Positions 11,607-25,500 of a stretch of 64,000 nucleotides of DNA are shown in pieces. The position numbers and the translations under genes are program-made. Numbering within the stretch: position 1 is the stretch's first letter; every line of letters starts with the position of its first letter. The DNA is from Microvelia longipes (lineage: Eukaryota > Arthropoda > Insecta > Hemiptera > Veliidae): the NCBI GenBank assembly GCA_018340805.1, contig JACMZG010001911.1, forward strand, positions 35,892,314 to 35,956,313, given 5' to 3'. Below the pieces are notes generated by a model that was not told where the DNA came from, did no database searches, and worked only from the letters and a program-made list of their open reading frames with translations.

Positions 11607-14600
11607 TATACATATATATATATATAATATATATATATATATAATATATACTTTTTTTAAATTCAATATAATAAACCACACTCACAGCTTCAGATCAGGC
11701 AAGATGTTTTGATAACTCAACAATATTTTTCCATGCTGTTTCTCTTTTGAAAATTCAATATAGTATAACACATGGTTATAATCAGTTGACAGCGTGGATA
11801 AAGAATGCGAGAGAGCCTATTAGGTTAGTCCTGGATGTTAAACCACACCTACAATATCAGATCAGGCAAACCTCATTAGTTACTCGACAATATTTTTCCA
11901 TGCTATCAACTAATTATAACCATGTGTAATAATATAAAAGGAACAAAAGATTGGATGGAATGTATGAATAAAAAAATATCATACCAACTGGGTTAGATGT
12001 TGTGATGCCAAATCTCCAAATAGCGAATCCTTTACGAGTAACAGCCCATACTTGGTTACCATAACCACAGCTAATTGATTCTAATGTCTGATCACATGCA
12101 ACTTGTTCCCAGCTCTCACCCTACAAAGACAATAGGTACATATTATACCTTATAGCAATTTAAAATAAGTAGACATGATTTCAAAATTTAAATTTGTAAT
12201 TAAATTTTTCATAGGTTTTCCTTAACTAACCTTGTCATATTTTTTAAAGAGACTTAAGGGGGAACTAAAGGATCCCTTTAAGTCCCCTTAATGTATCTTA
12301 AAGAGGGAACACATTGTTTAGCTTGCTTTTAGAACCCAAAAAGTAATAGGCAAGGAACCGTCATTACATTCAGGTTTAATCCTGAGATATATAAATACAA
12401 GCTCCTAATTTTAATAATTTCCGTTAGTTTTTTTTCTTAAATAATTAAAATAAAATATAAACTATGTAAACTTAAAGATACAATCAGAATAAAACAAAGG
12501 GAATCTTGTTAAAAGCCAAACACATTTAGAGTAATGAAATAAAGTACAAAATCAAATCATGTACTTTACACAAAAAGTGTAACCTTCTCAATTACTAAAA
12601 ATATTTCAAGTTAAAAAAAGTCATTCAAAGTTCAATTAGGTTAATTGCTAATAAGATTGAAAAAATGTACCATTGGATTTGATACTGTGACATCTTTCCG
12701 AAACAATGCATCTCCACCAATACCAACAGCCCAAACACAGATTGTATCAACAGCTGATGATTGCTAAAAATAAAGAAAAACAAATTTAAAATCCAGTAAT
12801 ATTAAGAAGTCAATAAGGGATGGAATCTTGTACGCTGAGCCTAGAACCTCTGAATATTATATTTATACAAATAATAATAATACTATATTTATCAATGTCA
12901 AAACCACCAATACATCAAATAAGAATTTTCAAATCAAATTAAGCTTGAGTACTTTAATGGAAACAAAAAATTTTACCAACAATAATTGTAGCTATTCTAA
13001 CATTGATCCATAAACATGAATATATATTAATTTTGGACTTTGGTACACCTTTAACAGATGTGTGCTACTATAGGGAGGACTTTGGTAGAATGGCACAGTG
13101 ATAAGTTGTCTGGCAGCATAACTATTTTCAGGTACCATAACAATACTCACACATACGATTCCTCACTTCTCTTCAACCCCTATTGGTACATAAAATTTTA
13201 AATGCACCCTAGATACGGCAGGCACCTTCAATGACACCACATTAAATCAATTTATAATAATAATAATGCCCGTGTAGAGCCTTGTGGCTCATCAGGGATG
13301 AGCCACAAATCTCATCAGGGATTTCCACAACCCCAGGTGGTTGTGGAAATCATTATACTTTCAGTATAATCAATAGTTGGTGATATATTATTAAGCTGTG
13401 TACCTCAGACCTCTGTGTTGTCAAAGGTTAGTATAAATATTAAAGCTTTAACACCACGAAGGCAGCTAAATCACTTCATGCAACACAGATAATAATTGAA
13501 GAATATATATGTGATAAATAAAACTTATTTTAAATTCTTTTCACTCAATTTAAGACAAAATAGTTAAAAAATAATGTAATATTTAATTAATAAGACAAAA
13601 AAAAATTATTTAAAACAAGGTTGACTTTAGTTCTACAATTATTCAGAAAAAAAGCTATATATTTGAACCCCTTTGGGTCATCTTCAGGCCTAAACAACAA
13701 ATAAAAATAAAAAGTACATAGCATTTGACCCAAAGGGGTTGAAATATATAGCTTTCTTTCTAAATAATTGTAGAACTAAAGTCAACCTTGTTTTAAATAA
13801 TTATGGAGTATTACAAAAAAGATGTTTCGCTAATTAACTTGTAGACAAATAAAAAAATGACATCATCATTGTACCGTTGTTGTGCCAAACCGCCCAGCTG
13901 TGAACCGAACTCTGGTATCATCCCTCAAGTATAAGGCCCGCATTCAAAGACGTTTCCTAACATTTTCCTAACATTTTCCTAACTTTTTCCTAACATTTTC
14001 CTAACTTTTTCCTAACTTTTCCTAACATTCTCCTAAATTTTTTCTAACATTTTCCTAACTCCTAACATTCTTCTCTAACATTTTCCTAACATTCTTCTAA
14101 CATTCTCCTATCGTGTTTTTAAAAGTCTTTTAGAGGCTTTGCATGATTTTATTTAGTAAGAACCTAAGGTAGTTAAGTCAAAAAGTGATACCATTGTAAG
14201 TAACGTAATATATCGCAAAATATCAATGTTATTAACTTATTACCTGGATTTACGACACACTTTGTCATAAACAACATTGCGGCCTTGCTTTGGCGAATGT
14301 TAAATATATTATAAACTTTATTTACATATGTTTTCAGTAAACAGTGGAGTTAATACAAATACAATGTTCAATTATTGTAACAGCTTTCATAAATAAAGCG
14401 TTTCAAGTTTGAACGTGGACCAGGTTGTACGAATCCAAAGTTGTCTAAATGAAGACCTGTTAATCAGTGCAACACTGTTTTCATTTTGCTAAATCATTTA
14501 CACAATTTTGTTTTTTCGTATTTTGTCATCAAATTCATTTTTGTTTGTGTAAAATTTTTGGTATAATAATGGCTGAATTATTCACACCGGACCAACTGAA

Positions 14601-17092
14601 TTTCCTCTTTGAATTGATAGCCCGCCACAAACAGACCATAGAAAATAAAAAATCTGATTGTGTTAAAAGAATTTCAGGGTAAACTCCCTAATAGTAAAGT
14701 AAGTGGATTAACAGTAACTATATTATATAAATTTATGTAGATTTATTAATACGACAAAGTGTGTCGTAAATCCAGGTAATAAGTTAATAACATAGATATT
14801 TTTGCGATATATTACGTTATTTACAATGGTATCACTTTTTGACTTAACTACCTTAGGTTCTTACTAAAAAAATCATGCGAAGCCTCTAAATGACTTTTAA
14901 AACACGGGAACGATCATTTAAATTTCGTGGCTTAAAAACATTTCTCTTACCTAAACCTAAGGTGAGTGTTAGGAGAATGTTAGGAAAATGTTAGGAAATG
15001 TTAGGAAAAAGTTAGGAAAATGTTAGGAAAAGTTAGGTGTTAGGAAAATGTTAGGAAAAGTTAGGAGAAATGTTAGGAAATGTTAGGAAAAAGTTAGAAA
15101 TGTTAGGAAAATGTTAGGAAAACGTCTTGAATACGGGCCTAAGTCTCTGTAGTACCAAATTGATGGATTCATTTTACACCACATTGTGTATTTGGTGTTT
15201 GTATGTGATAATATTTTAAGCTGTATCAATCAAAAATCAATATAATGTACCTGAAGAGAGACTGATATAATTTTAGTATTTCCAATCTCCTGCCAAGGCC
15301 CCAAGATGTTTAGTTTACACTTTCTAGACCATCTTCTCCTCCTCACATAATCAGTCATTGTTTTTCTAGCATGATAAGTAGCAGGGAAATCAGTGGCATA
15401 TTGCCACCCATCAGAATCAACTCCTCCTGGTGTTGTGAAATCTATAGACCAATCTGATATCTAAAAAGAAAATTATTTAATTTTAAATTACAATTATTAG
15501 GTTTAACTGTAGAATCATTAATATTACTTTGTAATATACATAGAATTAACTTTGTGAGTTATGTACATTACACAACACACAATAAAATGAATATTTATCA
15601 TTTATATTATTTTCTAAATAAATGTAAACAAGGTTTTCTTATCAGTCACACTGAATAAGTTAAATAAATTTATTTATTAAAATAGAAAACTTAGTTTTAA
15701 TTTTGATACATTTGAATTCCACATTAGAACATTTAGGTACATTTATTTTAATAATAGGCCACCATTTTAACTATAGTAATAATTTTTAAGTTTAAGTAAT
15801 AAATATTTCACAGCTTACTGGTAAGAAGTAAATGGGCATATACTAAGGACACATTGCTTTTTAAGGTTCTGTTAAAAATCAAAAACAATAAGAATGAATA
15901 TTTAAAATTCACTTAAGGGAACTTTTCCTCATTACATCAGAATAAACAAGTTGTTAAATCATCCAAAACATCTTTGGACTTGCTTTGCTTGTCTTCAGAT
16001 GGTAAAGAAATTTATTTCATTCCCAGGGGTCACCCATCCAGGCACTGACCACGCTCGATGCTGCTTAAATTTTATGTTCCACCAAAAATCATATATATAA
16101 TTGTTATATTAAAATGAAATTTAGTTACATAAAGGTAACTAAATTTATTACATAAAGGTATATACTTAAACTGAAGTTCAAGTCAATTAGATTATTTTCT
16201 GATTTTTTACAATTCTTTAAAAATCGTATGCAGTTCTTAGTCACTCTATAAAAATTGAACTAACACTGATAATGAGATGAAACTTAGCACACATGTTAGT
16301 CATATTCGTGGCTACATGCATGCCACATCTCAATCCAATCGCATAAATTTTCTGCATTTTATGATTATTCAAATTTTTTGCTGAGTCATTATTGCGGATT
16401 AATGACGTCATAAACAAATTTACAATCTATCCTTATTTGTAGGTGCAATCTGAATGGCACAACTAAAGCAGTAGACTGATTTTTGTACAAAGTTTCAACC
16501 CTCTAGCATAAATACACAAGTGATATCCTGGTTTTGGGATTTTTTTGCAAACACAATACTTTTCCTATATACCTATAGTATAAATTAGGAAAAGTAAAAA
16601 TATACATAAATTAAATAAGAAACTTCAATTTGTTTAAACCTAAATTAAATTTGAGGAACAGATAACTTATATTTTAGTTCACAAATGGTAAAGAAATGTC
16701 TCCTCAAATTTTATTTTAAATAATATTATGACCATGTTATGAGTTGATTGAAGTGAATGTTGAACATAAATGAGTACTATTAATAGTAAGCAAGAACACT
16801 AACCCACTGCCAGTGCATATTAAGTAAACGCATGCTGTCTTTACTCCTCTTGTGGAGGCCAGTTGAATCACTCCACATTGGTCGGTCTGTTGGGAGTCCT
16901 TTAGGAGTAAAACCAGTCAATGGGTTCCACCTCTGGTTCTCATACACATGAAAACAGTAAGTATCCTTCATTGGGTACACTCCAGATTCACTTTTCTCTA
17001 AACCTAAAATTACCATAAAACAAAAATTAAAGAATAAAAAGCCTTTCTTTATAAATAAAGAAATAAAATAAAATAATACACATGCAAATATA

Positions 17093-17134
<42 letters not shown>

Positions 17135-19368
17135 ATATATATATATATATATAAAATACTGAAAAAGAAAAATACTAACTGTAAAATACAACAATAATCA
17201 TTATAATTATAAATTACCCTATAATAATTAGCTGTTAACAATTAACAAAATTAACAAATTTAGAGTTAATAAATTGCTAACAATGTTGAAAACTGGTTAA
17301 GCTATAGATATGTATATCTTCTTTTATAAATATAATGGAATCAAGTTGCACGAAAGCTTTAATTTAAGACATTAAATACAATCTTCCATACCAAGTATGG
17401 GGACTACAGTGTATCGACGACCTTAAAAATATTGACAGCTCAGTTTAGGCACCACCGATTCTAAAAAAAAAAATCCCTACAAAAAGGCAGCGGGGAAAAA
17501 ACTTTGTAAACAAATCAGGTTATGTTACCCGTGTTTTCTTGGCGATGTTTCTACAATTCTTTGGTGTAGTTTTATTATTTAGGAATTATGCAAATGTGGA
17601 AAAAAATGAATTGTGAAGGGAAATAATAAACACAAGAAGAACCACAAACGAAGTGAACGAATGCCGGGAAAGAGGTTATTTCCCTACAGTGGTTATGGGA
17701 GTAGGGATTTTTTTTTTCTCTTTCAAGAGAGGGGTTGGCAGCGGCTTCTCTGATTGGTCGATCCCCAAAATGCATATGACCTTGGGGATTTTTATACTTG
17801 ACGATACACTGTAAAACAAATTATTCACCAGATAAAAAAGATCCTCCCCATCCTCCAGAATAAAGCCAAGGAGTATTGTCAGCAGAAATACCCCAAGTGA
17901 CACCAGATGAACATGTTTCCACCTGGGCCATGTGACCACCCATCTGTCTCCAGAATGCATCACCACTGCAGATTAACTAAAAACCAAGTTAATTTCACAT
18001 CATAGGCACAAGATTTATAAAAAAAAGACAAAGAGGAAAACAGAGATGAAATCTACAGTACTAGATTTTATGCAGTGAGACATTTAAAAATTCTGGCGCG
18101 GTGGTCCGCATGTCGGGCGAATTTCCTTTGGATGCGTGTTTCCGTGCTTTTTACATTATATAAGTTTACAACTAGTAAATAAATAAATTCCGGCGCGGTG
18201 GTCTGCTGTCGGGCGAATTTTCATTTAGAATGCGTGTTTCCGTGCTAAACAACCCATTTCTTGCTTATGCAAGAACCATGCCCATTGCGTGGTTCCGGTT
18301 CATGCTTTAGAACCTAAGCAGTTACTCAATTGTCAAGCACTGCTCGTAACTCATTTTGTCTGTATTTTCCAAAGGAAATGCTCATAATCATCCAGTTGTT
18401 GTACAAAACTATGCCTCTAAAATTAGAAGTACGCACTATTATTTGCACTAGTTTAAAGATTAGTTACTTATCTTTAAGCTTAGTCAGTTATCTTTAAAGG
18501 TTTTAGCGCATTTCCTTTGGAAAAATACAGACAAAATGAGTTACGAGCAGTGCTTGACAATTGAGTAACTGCTTAGGTTCTAAAGCATGAACCGGAACCT
18601 CGCAATGGGCATGGTTCTTGCATAAGCAAGAAATGGGTTGTTTAGCACGGAAACACGCATTCTAAATGAAATTCGCCCGACATGCGGACCACCGCGCCAG
18701 AATTATTTTCTAGTTGTAAACTTATATTTAGTAAAAAAAAACTATAAAAATTATCGACCCTTCCAGGATGTGAACCAGGTACCCTGAGTTTGAGTGGTCG
18801 TATTGACTCCGGACCACTGCCATTCAACTCAGAGGCCCAAAAAACATTGAAACGACACCCTACTCGAAATTTAATTTTCAACGACCGTAATGTTGGTTTT
18901 CTATATTTTTTTGTGGTTTTTTCGACTTTTTGGTAACTTAAAGTGGTCGTATCGTCTTCGGACCGGTTTCATTCGATTCAGCGCCCAAAATTACATAGAA
19001 AACGACACCCTAATCGAAATTTATTTTTTATCGACCTAAATTTTGGTTTTTGGTAATTTACAATGGTTTTTTCGATTTTTAGGTCACTTAGAGTGGTCGT
19101 ATCGACTTCGGACCGGTTTCATTCGATTCAGCGTCTCAAAAAACATAAATATAATATTGACCTTTTTCGCGGCAAAAAATATGAACCCTGAATTTTGCTG
19201 ATTTTTTGAAAAATTTCGCTGACTCAGCAAACCAGGTTAATGACGTCACAAAAAAACCTGGTTTTCAATAGGGTTTGTGTCCTCCCGAAGGTTGATTTTT
19301 GTACCAAGTTTGGTTAAAAAATATTAATCCGTTCGAAAGATAGAGTGTTTACAAGAAAGTGTCTAGAA

Positions 19369-19399
<31 letters not shown>

Positions 19400-19460
19400 A
19401 TATATATATATATACACATATATATATATATATTATATATTATATATACATATATATATA

Positions 19461-19534
<74 letters not shown>

Positions 19535-22500
19535 CATACATATATATATATATATATATAATATATATAATATTATATATAGTATATATATATATATAAT
19601 AAAGTCTTGCGAAACTTATTTTTTCGTCATTAGGGACCTCTGAAACGGATTTGTGTCGTGGTCCGAGGTTTCGAATTCCGCCATGACACCTATCCATTAG
19701 CGAATTTTTTCCCAAAGGAAATTCGCTAAAAGAAACCAAAGTATTAATAGCCAATAAATAATTTAATAGCAAATACAGTTTTGGGTTTAACATGGGGTTT
19801 AATCCACTAATTAATTACTTTTATTCAACCAAGTTAAAAATAATTTTATTCAAAACCAACTCATTTATTCAAAATAAATAAATTGACAAAAAAGCGAAAT
19901 TAATTAAAAAATAAAGTAAGTAAATTAATGCAAGTCACCTTATTCGATTTGTAAGTTATTTTCTGAATATGAACAGTTCCATGGACTGTAGCATGACTAA
20001 TAAGTTCTGGTCTCATTCTATGTTCAAAATGAGTGAACACTGAATTATCTAATAAAATCTGCAACAAAATTATCCTCTTACATTCTGTTTTAGCTAGGTT
20101 ACTATCAGAAAAAATTTTTAAAAAAAGTAATGTTATTTTCCTTAAAATGTAAAATACTATTTCAAAGAAAGTAACCAATCAAAACCAAATCAAACAAACG
20201 TGAAAAATTGCTTCAAAAAGATAAGTACTACAGTCTATCGTTTAGTTTAAAATCCCCAAGGTCATAAGTATTTTGGGGATTGACCAATCAGAGAAGCCGC
20301 TGCCAACCTCTCACTTAAAAAGAGAAAAAAATCCCTACCACAATAACAGCTGTGGGGAAAAACCTTCTTCCCGGCAATCGTTCAATTTGATTGTGGTTCT
20401 TCTTTTGATTACATCGTTTTGAAAACTACTTTCAAATTAATTTTAAAAATGATATTTTAAAATAAAACTACACAAAAGAAATATAAAAAAACATCGCCAA
20501 GAAAATACGGGTAAAATAACCTGATTTGTTTACATAGTTTTTTCCCGCTCACTTCTTGCAGGGATTTTTTTCTTAAGAATCACTAGTGTCTAAACTGACC
20601 TGTCAAGATTTTTAAACTAAACGATAGACTGTACATTTAAATTAACAATAATTAACAAATTAGATTCTTCTTCATTGATTTTAGCTTCTCATAAATCATA
20701 ATTTCATAGTTTCTCATGACAATTAGAATGGAGAAAAACTTTTAATTTGTTAATGACAGTAATGTATGTTAAAGAATAATCCCAAAACAAATCACTGGAG
20801 ATAAATTTCTCATAATAAGCAATTTTAAATAACTCTACAGACAATTATGCACTTATTATTTTTTCCTGGCCACAAAAGTTGTAATAAAATACGTTTTATT
20901 TTTTACAAAAATTCATTAAAAATAAAAAAGAAACTAAAATTTTACCTTAAATCCTTCTCTTTGACAAATAATATTAATGGTTACAGTTGTCTGTGTATGC
21001 AAAGGAAAAGGGCCGTCTGTTTCTTCAACACCCCACTCTCCTTTCTCCATGCTATTCCTTACAATATTTTTTTCTGTGAATCTTGGATTAAAATGAAATG
21101 CTATAGTTGTCTCTGGATCACATTCTAAATTAACTGAAAACCTGTAAAAAATAAATTACATTTCATAACCTGCTGAGAGTGTCCTTTTTAAATATTATCA
21201 TATCTTGAAATTACGAGTTGTTTTTCAACCCATTAACGTTGGCTAAGAACAATGAATCCTGATTAAAAATGGTTGTCTGAGCAAAGCTAAAAAATAGGAC
21301 AAATATTCCAAGAGTAAAAATATATTTATTTTGGCCCAAGAATGAGAATCTATTCTAATAAACATACATTGTGCTTCAAATTTTTAAGATCAAAACAAAG
21401 TTCAACAGAACTCAAAAAATCATTAAAAATTACTAATGATGTATTTTTATTCTTATTCTATGGCCAAAATAAATAACTTTTTACTCTCAGAACTTTTTTT
21501 ATACATCTACTTATTTAGCTGGAAAATCAGAGATTTTGCTCAGTGCCAGCATCTGCAATTCTTGATTTCAGAAATCAATTGATCAAGCTAGAGTCATACA
21601 ACTAATGACTTTGCTGTTGGCGTTTTTACGTTTAACTCCCGCTAGAGTGCAATCAGTGGATTGTTTCTCTAACCAGACTTCTCAAGCCATGAAACTATAT
21701 TAACTCTAATACTTGTAACAATAATTGTTGTCGTATTACTCAATATAAAATGTCAAAAAAAACAAAAAACTTTTAGGTGACTTTATTCATGAAGGTTAGA
21801 GGAACTTAAATGACCCAGTGGAAAAATGTCTGATTTAGAAAAGGTTTTCACAAGTTTTAGTTCTTTAAGGGATTTGGGAAATAAAACAAACTACCATTTA
21901 CCTTGGGGGATGGGGGGATGAAAGCTCTAGGTCAAGAAAAAATATTTTCAATCTAACATGACTTTTTTAATTTCAAAAATGTTTTATATGGTTTTTAGAA
22001 CAAAGGATAGTGTTTTGCATATTTTTTATTGCTTTCAAATGTTTTTAGGGTTTTCTAGATTATTTATTTATTTATTTATTTAAACAATACACGGTCCTTG
22101 GACCATTTTACAATAAAAGTATTTCACAAAAAACAAAACATAAAAGTATATTAAAATGAAAAGTATAAAAACAATAATGAGAAAAGAAAAAAACTGAAAC
22201 ATGATTATAACTGAAATAATTGCTAAAAATAGAAATAAAAGAAAAAAAATCAAACGAAAAGAGAAAAAAAACCTAGTAATAAGAAAAAACATTTACATAT
22301 CTTTAATAAATAATATATATATACATATACACACACACATACATACACACATACATATATACACTCACATACATACATATAAACACATACTGACATATAT
22401 ATATACACACATACATACACACACATACATACAATACACACACATATATACATATATTAATTTTATAAGAATGAAAAAAAAAATAAACATAATTAAAACA

Positions 22501-25500
22501 AATAAAAAAGTAGTAATTAAGTGAAAAACTTAAAACAGGCAATAAAGAGATTTAGAAAGTTCAAAAAAAATATTTTTTTACAACAGGAAAGCAAGTATAT
22601 TAAGAGTGCAAATGGATAAATTATAAAAATAATAATAACAAATTAAATTAAGAATAAAGAGAAATATGTCATTTCAACAATCAAGTTATTACAACATTGA
22701 GCATCCTCTTTTAAATAAATTAATATTTGCACAATTGAAAAAGTCAACATGACTAGATACTTGATTACCAAGTCTATGTAGCCTAGGTATTGCACTATGG
22801 TAGCTATAGTTAGTGGTGTAATGTGATTTACCAAAAATATCATGAGATCTAGTTTAATAGGAACTTTTAAATTGAATTAATGATAGAATGTAAGGACAAT
22901 CAACTAAATAGTTAACTATTTTATAAAGAAAGAAAAGATCTAGAATTTCCCGTCTTGTTTTAAGGGGCATGAGAACAGAGTTAGACTTAGATAAGTTACA
23001 TCTATAGCAAGAAATTTTAAGGAATTTATTCTGTACAGTTTCAATTTGTTGGATATGAGTAGCTAGGTATGGTGACCATATAGTAACCCGTATTCCAACA
23101 CTGGCCTTACAAGAGATGCAAAAAAGAATTTTAAATGAATTTAAATTTTTGACTTTACTCGTCCACCTTAAAACAAACCTGATAATTTTCTTGCCTTATT
23201 AATCAATATTATTAATATGTAGCCCATAATTTAGAGATGAAGTTAAATAAATACCTAAGTCCTTCATAACATTAGTTGATGTAATGATAGATGAATTTAT
23301 CATGTAAGTAAAATAATAGGATTTTGGATTCTATGAAATACCATAACAAAAGTTTTTTAATATTTAGTTGCATTTCATTTGTTATGCACCAGTTGTATAG
23401 ATTAATAATGTCTTTTTGTAACTTAATACAATCTAGGACAGTTTTAATTTTTATAAAAAGTTTTATATCATCAGCATAAATCAAAGCTTTAGCATATTTT
23501 ATACAGGTTAAGATGTCATTCAGGAATATTATGAAAAGAAATGGTCCTAGTAAAGAACCTTGTGGTACTCCACTAGATGATATGAAAGACTTGGATTTAC
23601 AAGAGTTTAGTTTAACAGTCCATTGTCTATTGACAAGATAAGATAAAAACCATGAAAGCAAATTACCTGTTACCATAACCCTTGAGTTTAGATATAATGT
23701 GCATAATTATAACCTTGTCAAACGCTTTAGAAAAATCTAAGTAGATACAATCTACTTGATAATCATTTTCAAAGGAGTTTAACAAATAATCAGTAAAACA
23801 AAGTATATTTGTTACTGTAGATTTCTTACTTCTAAAGCCATGCTGTTCTGGACATAGGATTTGTTCAAATAAAGGTTTTACTTGATCTAATATCAAGCCT
23901 TCAAATATCTTTGATAAAACTGACAATATAGCAACAGGTCGGTAATTTGTGACATCATGTTTGTCTCCATTTCTTTTGTAAATAGGAACTATATATCCTT
24001 GTTTTAAAAGTGTCAGGAAATATTCCTTCTGATAAAGATTTTTTAAAAAGTATTTCCAGAACAGGAGCTAAACCTATGGCATTGTTCTTTAAAACAGATG
24101 CTGGTATATTATCAGGGCCAGGGCTCTTGTTGGTGTCAATATCTGTAATTTTTTTAGTATGCCTCTTCTGTAATCTTTATTGATGATATGTTCAAGTGAG
24201 TATTAAAATTATAATTTGGGGGTTGTGTTTGATTCAACATATACACTAGCAAAATAGTCTGCAAAGATATTTGCAATATCTACATCATTAGTAGCTACTT
24301 TATTTTTTGATTTCATCATTGAAGGAATATTTTCTGATCTACGGACATTTTTAATAAAACCCCAAAAAGCTTTCATGTTATGTGGCATAATTTTTTCAAC
24401 ATTGAAGATATAATTATTAAAACATTTGATAGATAAAGTTTACATTTTCGACGAGCTTCAGAGAAAGCAACATAGTCAGAATGAAGCAGAGTTTGTTTGA
24501 ATTTTTTATGGAGAATTTTTTTCCTAATGACAGCTTTTTTTAAATCTGATGAAAACCAACAAGGAAATAGAGTATTACCTGTTTTCATCTTAGGTGTGTG
24601 TTTAAAAATTATATCCGTTAATAAGTTTTGAAATAAATTAAATGCTTCATTAGTACTTTTGTCTGAAAGCATGTTCACCCAATCAACATTTTTGATTTCA
24701 CCCTCTATTGCTTTAACATCTGCTTGTCGAAAATTATAAATAGAACAGTGAGTCATTTTATCTCTTATGTATTCACAAGGCATTTCAAACTCTAGAGGAG
24801 TATGGTGTATTTCTTCCGGCAGAAGTGAAGATTCAGATTTATTGATTGGTAGATGTACTAAATTAGAGAAAATTAGATCTAAAATCACACCTCTTTGATT
24901 CGAAACTGAATTAAATTGTTGCATGTTACCAATTGAGAATGCATCCATGATGACTTGGGCTTGAGATGATAATACTTGTGAAATACAGCTGTTCGCATCA
25001 ATACCATGTAGGTTATAATCGCCTGCTATTACAGAATAATCAAATTTCTGGTTGGTTACAATATTGTCAACAGTTTCAGCATGTTTGTTATATACTTGCA
25101 GAGCAGAGTTAGGAGGAATATATACACAACCAAATAGATATGATTTCTTGTTTACATGAACTTTTACATAAATTTGTTCAACTGATTTATTCTTAGATGA
25201 CAGAGAAAAAAATTGTTACCTGTCACAGTCTTCAGGTATATAACAAATAATAGTAAGCTGGGAGCCAGCAGGAAAACCATTGGTAAGAACATGTCTCCAT
25301 GGAACAGCTTTGTGCTTGTAAGTAAGATCTCTAATGTAATGATTATCTTCCAATTGATGGCTCTGGAAATGTAAAATCTACAATTAGACAAATAAATAAA
25401 AATATTTAAATTAAAGATAATGAATTTGAGGGAATTTATGTGCAGGCTATCCAATAAAAAAAAAATGATAAAAACTATTATAAAAAAAATTTTGATCTTA

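Larger units (their letters stand above)
9494..12763 (-). other. TECPR1: TECPR1-like: C-terminal tectonin repeats
   Basis: Exons 22-25 encode VWAVGIGGDALFRKDV, QVWAVTRKGFAIWRFG, SVWALDSQGKVYVRH and EVWAVSNKGMLFHRTG, four successive tectonin blades, ending in a short tail and TAG at 9496-9494. Confidence 0.9.
19939..25362 (-). other. TECPR1: TECPR1-like: galectin domain exons
   Basis: Exons 16-18 (25362-25220, 21141-20946, 20058-19939) encode a complete galectin carbohydrate-recognition domain: FPAGSQLTIICYIPED, DRFSVNLEC, then HFNPRF, IVRNS and GEWGVEE, and a C-terminal half with HIQKITY. Of the usual sugar-contact residues, the H, N and R of HxNxR, the N of the next strand, the W and the E of WGxE are present; the position of the last conserved R (WGxExR) reads as T. 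The exon phases (0/2, 2/0, 0/0) fit their neighbours exactly, and there is no separate start or stop, so they belong to the same transcript. My memory of the human protein has no room for this domain. Confidence 0.88.

Noticed and set aside
13955..15120. Interstitial telomeric repeat (TTAGG)
   Set aside because: TTAGG is spaced by five or six other bases and sits in inverted arrays at both ends of an element with a TAA duplication, so it belongs to the transposon.
18642..18881. 79-residue minus-strand ORF
   Set aside because: It overlaps the tRNA-like head and hairpin arm of composite copy 1.
19345..19599. Long open frames rich in Ile/Tyr or Cys/Val at several places (11.4-11.7, 19.3-19.6, 22.2-22.5, 44.5-44.8, 48.2-48.5 kb)
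   Set aside because: They are translations of TA, CA or GT microsatellites, open in several frames because the repeat lacks stops.
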